Source of the DNA: Phoronis australis
Lineage: Eukaryota; Phoronida; Phoronidae
DNA: 64,000 bases
NCBI GenBank assembly: GCA_002633005.1
Contig: NMRA01000141.1
Location: forward strand, 676,326-740,325
Reading direction: 5' to 3'
Shown: positions 1-55,742 of the stretch, in pieces
How the letters are laid out: every line of letters starts with the position of its first letter
How positions within the stretch are numbered: the stretch's first letter is position 1
Position numbers and translations under genes: made by a program
The notes under the pieces: model-generated
What the model saw: the letters and a program-made list of their open reading frames with translations, nothing else
Told to the model about the DNA's origin: nothing
The model's database searches: none

Positions 1-2191
1 CGCACAATGTAAAAGGGTCTTTTCACAAAGTCAAACTGTTCCCCTTTGTCACCTGCTGCGAAGATAGACTAACTCCTCATACCACTAGGTGGCGATATGA
101 GTCTCTTGTTCCACGTGATTTGCCCCCATTGCTTCCTGAAAGTCTCCAATTAAAATTTGACACCTGTTTCATAACGGCAATTGTAGTAAATCAGTTTGTT
201 TTTTTTTTAATTAAGTTGGGTTTACAGCCACTTTGATTTCCACAGTGTTCTTGTCTGTTTGGCAATAGAATCACAAGAGTTACCTTTTTAATAATGTCTC
301 TTTTAATTTGTGATAGTGACTTCCCTCCATTAAATGTAGCTGTTGTTTTTCAAGACACTGTTGTCATTGTATTAAAAGGGAATATTTCCTCCAGAATGTG
401 CTTTGGTCATTTAGGTGTACAATGCAAGTTTTTTTGAATAAGTTCTATAAGTTACAACAAAAGCAATGAAAATAATAATTCCTCTAACCAGAAGTGAGTC
501 TTTGATCAAGTCACAATGCAAACACTGGGTGCCTGATCAGCTGAAGTGCAGTCGCATTAGTGTTTTTGCCCATTTCTGACATCATTGTTGAAATCAAATG
601 GCTAATTGTTATGTACCAAGGAAGATACTGAAAATCATTGGTCGTCTCGACCATTAAGTGCAGTTACCAAAACTGATAAGCAAAAGACCAGGTCTTTCTG
701 GAACTGTCCAAAATTTGGGGAACTTCACTCTTTCCATCATATCAAGAAATAATTTCATTTTTATTGAATGTACTTCCGGCTCAAAACACCCACAATATGC
801 CACGTTGATCAAAAAAGCTTCGAAGAAATGTAACGTTCCCCTCCCATGTTTACTTGAGAATCTCATTCATAGTCCATACTCAGTTTCTACTTGGTACTAG
901 ACAAAAAGTATTGTATCTGTTTTTAAAATATTCCTTCCAACTGTGGTTAACAGGTAATCTTTATACCTAACATGTTATCTGTTGAGAATCGACATTATTT
1001 TGTTATATTATGTATTTATTGTTGAGATATAAACAAGTTTAAGAGTTAGACTCTTAAACTTGAGTTAAAATTAGTAAAAATTGTTTTGTTCAGTTTGCGG
1101 GAGTAGTTGGCAGTCTACCTTTTGGTGATTGGTAGGTACTATGTGGGTGGTCTTGTTATTAAAATACTGGAGTTGTGTCATAAAAACAAACATTTATTGA
1201 CTTACGAAAAACCCCCCTATTTATATAGAGTGGGGCAAATAAGTAACATTATAGAAATAGTAAGAAGAAATTTTTAACACGATAGTCAAAACGAAAAGCC
1301 TCTTTTTACAGCTTTGTGGAAATACTGACAATTATGCAATTACAAGCCTGTTTTTTTACAATGAATTAGGCGTCAGATTTTCAAAACACACAGACACAGG
1401 TCTCACTTATAAGTTCATTACATAGAACCTCATACTTTATTGCTAAAAGCATTACCACATACGCAGTCAACTTTGTTCAATGGCTACTGAAAGAAAACCC
1501 TGTAATAAATCCAAACATGATTTGAACCGTGCCTTGTGTTTTTGTGTTCTACTCTTGCTTTCTGCTAATTCTGGGAAACGAGGACAGTACACATTGTTTT
1601 CAGACACCCACCTTATCACTCATACTCACCGCAAAAATATAAAAATATGCATGAAAAAATCTAGTCTTTTCAAACATGGCTCTTGATTTTAAACATGGTT
1701 TTGTCACTTTCAAACATGTCTAGAGACTTTCTAACGTGGTTCAGAATTTTTCAAATACAATAGTTGAAACAATGGAGGAACAAGTTCCTCTAACCATGTA
1801 ACCGAGCACACAAGTGTTTCTACACGGTTTGTATCCTGATCTAATGACTGAAGTACAAGGTACTTGTGGTTTGAACATAAATGACCGTTGCAACACCAGG
1901 CCTGCTACATTCTCTTTGAAAGCCTCGAACACTCCAAATGAAAGTGAAGGGCATTTAGGCAACCCTTTCATTGAGTATTCATTTGGTAGTGGTATGGCGT
2001 TTTGTACATTAAAATCTCACCAATGTAGGACACAATATGGCAGAACAGGGCCCGGTTGCATCAAAGTTAAACGCTGGATGGTAAGAATGACGTATTATCA
2101 TGCATCTCGTTATTGTTGAACCAATGCACTGGACGTCATGCATCAAAGGTATCCAGTGGATAAGTTTTTAATTTTTATGGAACCCAGCCCT

Positions 2192-2472
2192 GGGGTCTGT
2201 TACACAAAACGTGACTCATGACTTAAGTCAGAAATTTGGTCTTACACTCCAAACAACTATTTCTGAAAAAATATTTAAATCTCGTTTGAGCAAAAATTCA
2301 AAGTTTGAGAATATACACATAACTGCTAAATGCTAAGATACTTTTCGTAAAATTATTTCTAGACTGTGGTTTTTACAAAATTAATTGTTAACCTTTATTC
2401 AACAATTTTGAAGTGGGAGAGTAAGACCAAAGGTGCGGCTCCTTGTCATAAATCACTTTTCATGAAACCGCA
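2192..2472. mobile_element. MITE copy A with terminal inverted repeats
   Basis: About 281 bp. The left end (GGTCTGTTACACAAAACGTG) and the reverse complement of the right end (GGTTTCATGAAAAGTGATTT) match imperfectly over 25-29 bases and continue to ATGAC. The interior shares words such as TTTCTAGACT with the copy at 22902-23181, which is nearly the same length. There is no coding capacity, so it would be a non-autonomous DNA transposon. Confidence 0.6.
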
Positions 2473-3945
2473 CTGACAACTAACGCACGTTTTAAAATCG
2501 TATATCGTACCACCAGACAATGTTTTGAAAAGTGACAAAAATTCGGAATTATTTTTGTGCAGAATTGGCAAGATTTTATCATGAATTCAGTGCCCATTAA
2601 TACTTTGATAAGTGAATCTTCATCAAAAAAGAAAATGCAAACAGAGAGTAAGACCATTGAACACCACAAAAATCAAGCATGAGTGAAAAATAAAATGGAG
2701 AGAACACAACAATAAAGATCAGGCTTTCCTTTAAGTCAACAATCTAAAATTCAAACAAAAACAATATACATATTCAGCACCATTGAAATAAGGCAAACCT
2801 GATAAATTCTGGTGGTAACGTTTTGGAAATGTGTCATGGCAATACTTTCAGGACGTTAGTGAGCGCTTCTATGGCGCTTTGACAAAACATTGACAACATA
2901 AAGTGATGAATTATTGGTACATAAAGACAACATCAACCCTTAGAACAGATCCAAAATACTTCGTCATTCTTTCTACTCTACACAATTCAGCAAGTGGGGA
3001 ACACCAGAACATGAAATTATATTTTCCATACAAGTCAGTAAGACGATAATCCGTGAGTATTATTCGGTACTTTCTTTAGATAGCCATGTTAGAGTTTTCA
3101 TGTGTTAAAAATGGCACTAATTAATTACTAGTCAATTATCAACAGTGCAAAATGAATGGGTGGTTGTGAAATTTCAAGTAGGTGATGAAAATGGATTAAA
3201 CTCAAAATTTCATTGATTTTCAAAACAACTTTGACACTCACCATCATTGCTTACAAAGGTTTGCACTTGATCTACGTTAAGTTTATCGTCAACATATTTT
3301 CACTGAACCCTTCAGATGGCAGTGAAGTGCAATACACTCGTTACATCTGCACCAAGTCAACAATAGACACTCTTTATCATCTGTTATCAGACTTATTACT
3401 TGATCGATTGTCTTGCAAAGACTGGAAGCTACCCATTGAAGGTCACCCCCATGGGTTATTTTTTCTTGTAAGCGGTACTTAGGAATGTCTATAAAACAAA
3501 TCCAACTTTAAATATAACACAACACAATAGAGTAGAGTCCCCTGCTCTTCATAAAAAGTTAAGTAAATGGCACATTGATAAACATTAAGTACATCATTAA
3601 TACCAAAGCAGCACATTATCTCTATTTCAAAAATATAACCTTACCTAGTCTCTCAAAATATGTTAAATAAACAACAAGCCATGGGCAGCAACAAAACCAC
3701 ACAACAAGACTAGAGTAACATGTGTAGACCTAATTTATTCAACTATCTTTTTGGAATAAATATACATTTTGTGTATAAATAAATATTTATTTGATAATGT
3801 TCAAAGTGATTGACAGCTGGAATAAGAAACCTCAAATCTTGATATTTTAAGTTACCTGTAGTGATACCGAGCTATCAAGCCTGTCCCTTCTGAAGTTCTG
3901 GAACAGCATTTTGCTGCAGTGACAGACAGATCCACATAATGACAA

Positions 3946-3951
3946 TTTATT
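3946..3951 (-). terminator. Candidate poly(A) signal for COE
   Basis: First AATAAA hexamer downstream of the COE stop on the minus strand, which would give a 3' UTR of about 400 nt. Further AATAAA copies lie at 3786-3791 and 3734-3739, so the real cleavage site is undecided. Confidence 0.35.
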
Positions 3952-4333
3952 TACAATGGTTTCTTAATTAAAATACAAATTGTCAATCACTAAAAATACA
4001 GGCCTGAGACATAATGAAGGAATGAACAACAAAAACAAAAAAACACAACAACAAGACAACAAAAATGTAAAGATAAACTGTAAATTTCAAAATCAATACT
4101 AAAAATAGCAGCTTATGTCAAAAACTGCTCGACCCTGAATTCCCTTAGTATCAGAATAGTTGTAATAATTATAACATGCCCCGCTCACTCCTGGTTTAGG
4201 GAACCTTGAGGACACTGTGCTGTAGTGTCTCAGTGGCAATTAAGAATAGACTCTCCTCAAACAGAGATTCATAAAAGATCGGCTCTTTTGATTAAGAGGT
4301 ATAAATGTAGACACACATCTCCACTTCCTCTCC

Positions 4334-48707
<44,374 letters not shown>

Positions 48708-51700
48708 TTTACCGATAATTTTCACGGACGTTTTGACTTGGTGCCGAGAACGATACTGCTCCTCCGCGTTTATAATTCGCAAGACTCTGTTACGGTCCTC
48801 AAGTGGCTAATACGTTGTACGAGATCAAATGCGCGCAGCTTTGCCAATTCGATGTATTAATTTATCCTACCAGATCTCAAATCCTATTATTATCGGCAAA
48901 AAACTGTTAAGGAACCCGGCGTAATTTACGTGGTCTCTCAAAACATTAGTCTATGGAGACCGCGGAGGGTTTATTATTAACTCCCAATAGTCGAAGTTAA
49001 ACCCAAGAGGAATGACGACAATATCTCTTCTATATAGCTATAAACCACCAATAATGTCAGAGTTAATAGAAGGTTATGCCCCGCCCACCTGCAGTAGCTG
49101 CGGCGCATTAATATTATGTTCAACAACCGTGACACGCGAGAACACTCGGCTGGCACGCGCCAGAATTTTCACGCTTCACTTCTTCCATGCAGAACTGTTC
49201 TAAACATTTTCCAAAAATGATTTGTTACCCAGACCTCAGCGATACCAAGAGTTTATTCAGGACTTATGCAGTGATACAATTCGCAATTGTTTTGTTCCCT
49301 AGTCTCAGACCACACCTCCGTATGCACATCTAAACCAATCGTTTACGAGCAAAAGCGTTGATATCCTTGTCAATTACAAATAAGGCCAGCAACAACAATC
49401 GGATGTTGGAAAATATAGAAAGCAAACGATGGCACGCGACTGGCATGCTTTATTTGATTTTTCTTTTCACAGGCAACATTTCTGGATGAGATAAAAACCA
49501 CTTAATTTAAATCATTAATATCTAGTATTTTTGCAATTCATTAACAGTGTTTTGATACAATTCAATTTCAATATAATGTTCTGTTTGACCTTTTCTCATC
49601 ATTTCTCACGAGATTGCACGCCTTGACATTTTTAAATTAAAATCGTTCAGTCACTTATTTCTGAACTTGCGCGGAAGGCTGTTAGCACTCAAATTGAGCC
49701 ATTACTCATGACAACGCAGTTCAGATTCCATTATTGTGTATTCGCAGGTCAGAATGCTTATCTACTGCGCGAAATATTGTATACAGTTAGATAAGTTGGG
49801 CATTAGATTTTCGTTAAATATTTGCCTTCTGAATTTTAATTTATTATGAATGTACTGCGTTATCATTAATTCATACTAATTTTACTTTGTTATTGAATTT
49901 ATTTATTTGTTCTGGAATTCATCTAAGTCAACTTCCTACGAAACTCAGTAATAACTCCTTCATGTATAAAATGTCATTTTGGTTCACCTTGTTCAATGTT
50001 TATTAAACAAAATATTGTCAATTTCGTTAATTGCTACACCCCAACTCATGTTTTTGGAATGTCGATTGGTCTTTTATCTGTAACACGTTTTTGAGAACAT
50101 ACCAATTTTTTGTAGATCATGTAACTTAAATGTTGCGCCTACAAATGGCTGCCAGAGTTAAACAGTACTGAACCTCACATCATGATCTTGAACATTTGAC
50201 TGTAAAAATGCAAACACATGCAATGCTGCCATTTATAAAATGTTCGTATTTTACCAACGCGTCTCGATTGAAATATAGTTTTTCACTTCTTTTTAGCTCA
50301 AAACTCAACTGAAGAAATTTTATTGCAAACCAATCTTGTTCACAATTTTAATCAAATTATCTTCTTTTTCGTAATATCAACAACAATTATGGTACAGTAT
50401 AGCTGGGAAATGAGTCAATGTATCCAGATAGAAGATTAATTCCATAGATTCAACTATCAATTAACAAACATGAGAAGGTTTAAAACAGGGCTATAGCCAC
50501 AATTGGTAAATGACTACAAAGCAGAAAAGAAACTAAACAAGACAACTATTTTAAACATACATACACCTGTACAATATATGTAAGTACAAAGTGTCCCAAA
50601 ATGATCACAAAAATGCGACTCCAAGAGGTGCCAGGATGTGATTTTACTGTGAAACAATTACGTCTTTTCCACCTAAAGAAATCCCCAAATTTGTCTTGCA
50701 AGGCGACGAAGCTGTAAAAGGTGCCAGAGCTGACCCCTGTTGTAAAGAACGAACTGTATTTTCGATTTATGGAACTAGACGTAACCTGTTGGGGAGCTCC
50801 AGAGCCCACTTCAAGGATTTTTCAACAAAGCCGATACATCGCGATGAAAGAAAATAAAAACAGCTGTGATCATGACCCTCTTTCAAAAAATAACCAAATG
50901 TTTTCAAAATAACCATAATCGCAAACGGAGTTTTCAAAATATTTTTTGAATTGCTGGCGGTGCACCCACAGACAGTGTCCGCCACGGTTGAACTTTATTG
51001 AAATTCACTTTTTATGAATTGCTAGTAAGAGACGATGATATTCTTTCTGTGATATAAACTGGTGAAAATAAAAGAAAGATTGTCTTAAAAAGTGAACTAT
51101 TTTCCGCACGTTTACTAGAGGATTTTGATTTTAATGAAACTGAAAATACAAACGAAACAAATATTTCAGTGGAAATGAAACATATTCTTAGGAATCTCAC
51201 AAAGCACCAAACCGTTTTCAAAATCAGTTGAATCAATATGGACGTTCCGTTGTTGCCACCATTTCAAATTTCCTGAAATCTGAATCATCACGTGGCCATT
51301 AACAGTAATTCTGAGTTTTCCTAGTTCTGAAATAGAAATTTTGTCGCTCCCAGAAAGCACATGGCGACATCTATCGATTGTTTGCATTAGTACAATATCA
51401 AAATTTCTGCTACTTCTGTTACAGTGATTTGATTGTTATATGTATTTAAAGGGCTTATCCACACGAATAAACATATTACTGATCTTAAAATTATCAGAAC
51501 AATTTACAAAAGGAAAAATAGAGTGGGCAATTCTGAAAATTTACACATGAAAATAATTGATAAAAATATAGTAAAAGTATGATCTAAATCAATATGGCAG
51601 AGTATGAGTTACGAAAACAGTAAAACGATGACATTTTGCAAGATGTGTACGTGGATTTTTTATTTGCTACCCGAAATGTTAAGAAAATGGTTATAGGCAC

Positions 51701-53037
51701 CTGAGCGTGGTCGCCGTGTTTGTGGTGGGATGATATTTGAACGGAGAACTTGGGCACCAGCTGTGTAATCCCACTCGTGAACAGCCTGTAGAGCGCAATG
51801 TTGTCACATTTGCGGGCCTTATGCCTGAGCTAACATACAGCGTTTTGGGCGAATTGGAGAGCAAAAAAAATTAATGATGGGCCATTTAACGAAAAATTGT
51901 TGGCGTCGTCCCGAACTTTGAATAAAATCTGAACAAGAGACTGTGTGTATTCGCTTGACAATAACGATATGATTCTCAAAATTAGACAAGGAGTGAGGAG
52001 GCGGGGCCGGTAAATTGCTTGTCAAAAACGGCATCCCGCATCAAAGTTTTTACACTCTCAAACGAAGCACTGCCAGCTTTGCTCGCCGAAATCTTAACAG
52101 CTGCAATTGATTTACTTCACCGGTTTCACCGCATCAAGCGGGTAAAACATCTGGCGTGGGTTCAATTGACGCTAGGACCTACACTAGGACCTAGCTAAAA
52201 TCTAGTCAAAGTCACGTGCTCTCATTTGAAATACACAGCAATATCTCACGTAATTTCGCGAAGTGTTGCTTTGTAGCGATGTCCTAGCGTTACTGAACGG
52301 AAAGCTGGTTGCTTCTTGACCACAATCAATCAGATGTTTAACCTGGTTGACCCGGTGGAACCGGCGAACTCGGTCAAGTACAGTCATTGACAGCGACTAT
52401 GCGCGACATCTATTTATTAACTTTTGCTGACTTTATTCTTGGCATGGCAACCAACTGATCGTAGAGTGCCTCTCCGGTTGTGTGTCGTCCGCGTATACAC
52501 GTGTAAGCCCTGAAAACACAGCATGCTGACGGCGTTTTTGCCAATTCTGTAAGGCCCCTTGTGTTATTGCATGAGAAAAATGAATTTACAATGTATTCAA
52601 GAGTTTTTGAAAACCAACGTCACGCTCCCGCATCCTCCGCTTGTTCGGTTTCCGAAAAGACTGTCAACATGAGCCGAGCCCCTGTAGGCCTATGCTTTTA
52701 CCTAGCAAGATGAGACTTAAGTGCTAGATAATGTATGTACTGGGTCAGTTTTAGAATAAATACCTGAAAATATACGGAAAAGAAGATTAAAAGAGTGTCT
52801 GCAGCATGCCGAGGGAGAAAAAAATCATAATTACGAAAGAAACATTTTGTCTTTTATACTCCTGATTTGGCCAATTCAGGATATTTCACTTACTATAAAA
52901 GGCTTTTTGAGCTTTTGCTATAAAAAGGACAATTCTCCAAGCTTAAAATATAGCGCGATTCGTGCGAACAGCCCAATCGATCAAGGGTTTTACAGCTAAT
53001 AGGTAGCGCTCCACGCAATAACAAGTCATACGTGCAA
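48708..53037. other. Intergenic DNA upstream of COE
   Basis: Start of the divergent spacer. Close to COE it is relatively rich in CG-containing words (about 48780-49150), with an E-box CACCTG at 49086-49091, as expected of a promoter-proximal region. The rest shows no exon, RNA gene or strong repeat. Confidence 0.45.
48769..48774 (-). promoter_or_regulatory. TATA-like box upstream of the COE start
   Basis: TATAAA on the minus strand, about 62 bases before the preferred ATG and followed by GC-rich DNA. The spacing is plausible but it overlaps an in-frame upstream Met codon, so it may be chance. Confidence 0.2.
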
Positions 53038-53038
53038 T

Positions 53039-53225
53039 GATACGCCATAAAATGTTACAATTTCGTAAAATGTAACTGTTGTTACATTTCAAGCTGCTAG
53101 GTTTCTCCTAAAATGTAACAAGTTGTTACATTTTATGTAATTGTTACAATTTACGTCGAACGCACATGCGAGAAATGTACCATTGTTACATTTTACGAAA
53201 GCGACGTCATCTTTCATGAGTTTGC
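53039..53225 (+). mobile_element. AAAATGTAAC-family element, copy 1
   Basis: Built from several inverted and direct copies of GTAAAATGTAAC / GTTACATTTTAC, and ending ACGAAAGCGACGTCAT plus CATGAGTTTGC. The same order occurs at 62938-63130, and inverted at 54331-54505. Confidence 0.8.
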
Positions 53226-53880
53226 ATGAATAATGGGGCCCGTTCCACATAAAACTGTTACTTATTTTGTATGTCCGTTACCAGCTATTTTAATCACCCA
53301 GTGACGGCAGCCATAGCCGACTAGTCGCTTGTCCTCGAAAAATGTCTACCTTCATAATTCAACTTTAAGCAATTTTTGAACTTACATAGTGGAACGAGCC
53401 CCAGTTCTTTGAAAGGGAATGTTTTCAACAAGAGACAAAAAAATGATAACACGGTGAGTATCCTCACGTTTAGATGTAAGTAGCAAGTAAGATTATAGTC
53501 TGAATTCAATTCTTCGTGGCAAACTATAGAAGGATATAGTCATATTTACAAACAATACCGTGCTTGGTGATGGATCAGAAATAATCAATTTTTGAAATGC
53601 CGCACGTCTAAACCAGAATATTAATCACAACCTCCTCATTTCCAAAAAGTAGGCCTACTCTACATCCACAGCTGCCATGACGTTTCTCACAATATCGGTA
53701 AAGTTGAACATAGGAACCTCTTTGAGCACTCGCTGTCCATTAAGGGAAACCCGTTGAAAACATTGAACCATACATGAGATGATTTTAAAATTTTTGAGGA
53801 CCATGCTGTATTAGCACTTTGCTAAAACATTCATTATTTATATTGCACTGTATCATTGTTAAATAAATTCAAAAATATTA

Positions 53881-53998
53881 ATGATAATAACGATAATGAT
53901 AATGATAACGATAACGATATCGATAACGAGTAATAGAAGTGAAAGTAGAAATAGTAGTAATAGCAGTAATAGTAACGTAATAGTAATAAAAATGATAA
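53881..53998. repeat. GATAA-type microsatellite
   Basis: Runs of GATAAC/GATAAT followed by AGTAATAG repeats. It lies between the two inverted element copies. Confidence 0.85.
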
Positions 53999-54049
53999 TG
54001 GTAGCCAAGCTTATGCCGTGTCAGTCCGGAAGAGGTATACGAAAAGTGT

Positions 54050-54290
54050 CACCCAAAAGGGTGTTTTTTTTCACAGCAAAAAGTACTCTCTGCCATTTTC
54101 AATAAAATACTATCTAAAAGGGTGCTTTTTCTGAATTTATGGAAAAGAAATGTGCGAACATGTGAATTTTACACAAAAAAAGTCTCTAAATGGGTCACTT
54201 TTTTGCCCAAGCCCACTCCCTAAACGGGTAGGTATTCAAATTTTTCGGGCGGCATCCCTCGCCCAAAAATACTCAAGTACCTCCTGGCCG
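54050..54290 (+). repeat. Dispersed repeat with AAAGGGTG / AAACGGGTA words
   Basis: Contains spaced CCAAAAGGGTG, CTAAAAGGGTGC, CTAAATGGGTCAC and CTAAACGGGTAGG words and ends GGGCGGCATCCCTCGCCC. I recognise the style as a repeat common in marine invertebrate genomes, but cannot name the family. A distant relative may lie at 31830-31930 (GGGGGGTACTCCC). Confidence 0.45.
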
Positions 54291-54330
54291 TGTCAGAAAC
54301 TACTTGTTCGTGATTTTGGTCATTTTTTGT

Positions 54331-54505
54331 AATATGACGTTGGTTGCGTAAAATGTAAAAATGGTACATTTCTCGCATGTGCATTCGACGTAAAATGTAA
54401 CAACTACGTAAAATGTAACGACTTGTTACATTTTAGGAGAGGCTTAGCAACATAAAATGTAACAATGACGTAAAATGTAAAAGTTGTTACATTTTACGAA
54501 ATTAT
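54331..54505 (-). mobile_element. AAAATGTAAC-family element, copy 2 (inverted)
   Basis: Reverse-complement match to 53039-53225, including the CATTTCTCGCATGTGCATTC block. With copy 1 it forms a pair of long inverted repeats around 1.1 kb of DNA. Confidence 0.8.
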
Positions 54506-54833
54506 CATTTGTTCAAAACAGAAAAAAACGGCATGTCCACCAACACGAAAAATAAACAAAAGTGTGACACATCTGAACACGTGTTCTCCAGGGAAATTGA
54601 TGTTGAACATTATCATCAACAATTTCATAATTTCCTGTCCATAAATATTATTCCATGACTGTTGGTGGTAGCAAATACTCAGTTTTAAATGGCATAATTA
54701 CACAAACGAAAGTAGTCCGATTCATTAACCAAATGCAACTTTGGAAAGCCTCTACCCTTGGCATTGCCTTGGAATTTTAAATTTTTACCCCTGAGATGAC
54801 ACTGTTATTGCTGCATCTATTTAACTGTATATT

Positions 54834-54973
54834 CAGTGGCGGATTTAAGGGGGGGGGGTGTCAAGGGGGTCATGCCCCCCTAAAAATTTTCCCAGATTCC
54901 ATTTGGCAGTTCGGGGGGAGGGGGTGAGAATGTCTGCCCCCCCCCCTAACTCAAAATCCTGGATTCACCCCTG
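54834..54973. mobile_element. GGCGGAT-type MITE, short copy
   Basis: Starts CAGTGGCGGATTTAAGG and ends AAAATCCTGGATTCACCCCTG, which pair as imperfect terminal inverted repeats around long G and C runs. 140 bp, non-coding. I see no convincing target-site duplication. Confidence 0.65.
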
Positions 54974-55477
54974 ATACTTGATACCGAAGTCCATCCCTCA
55001 CAATGGACACTGTGAGTTATATTCCCTTTGTTTAAGTCGGGAAATCGGGATGAACTGAGTAAGTGTAGGGAGATATCTCTATTACAGGCAAGGGGCCCTG
55101 GGCTGTCTAAAACGATTTCCAGCCACTAGTCACAGAGTCAAAAGTCGCAGAATGCACTCAGCGTGGAAGTCTTTAAAACTGAGTTTGAAGAGTCAATTTC
55201 GTAACATTAACACTGAAATGGTTCATTTTATTTCTATACAATCTTCCAGGTGATCTGAGTGATAGCACGTGTCTTGATCACCCCCTTGCCAGGTGTTATG
55301 TTCACCATTGATGTTCTGTGCTATTGCGAGGTCAGCTTGGAATGGCAGTCGGATTTTTAAGTTATTCCTTTCTTGTATTCGCAGTCCCACTGGTGCAGCC
55401 ACAAGTAGCCAACAGAGGACGCCAAACGCGAAATTGTATGCCCTCGGAATAAATCACAATTAAAGTGATAATGCTAG

Positions 55478-55742
55478 ATATGCACGTTGAACATTGTGTA
55501 ATGGTAATATGCACACTACGTTGGGCATGGTTGTACAATGAAAATGCATTGAACATAACGTTGCGCGTGGTTGTACGATGAAAATGCATTGGACATTACG
55601 TTGCGCGTGGTTGTACAATGAAAATGCAATGAACATTACGTTGCGCGTGGTTGTACAATGAAAATGCATTGAACATTACGTTGCGCGTGGTTGTTCAATG
55701 AGAGTGATATGCACATTACGTTGAGCATTGCTGTACAATACA
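55478..55742. repeat. 40-bp tandem repeat, about 6 units
   Basis: Units of 40 bp beginning ACGTTGCGCGTGGTTGTACA and ending in GCATTGAACATT, with diverged units at both ends. The two open minus-strand frames across it are products of the unit, not genes. Confidence 0.92.

Larger units (their letters stand above)
1..4333. other. COE 3' UTR and downstream intergenic DNA
   Basis: No credible exon was seen beyond the COE stop. Contents: probable 3' UTR to about 3.9 kb, a MITE at 2192-2472, and a small cluster of TTCAAACATG-like words at 1667-1735. Open frames here are short and show no family motif. Confidence 0.6.
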
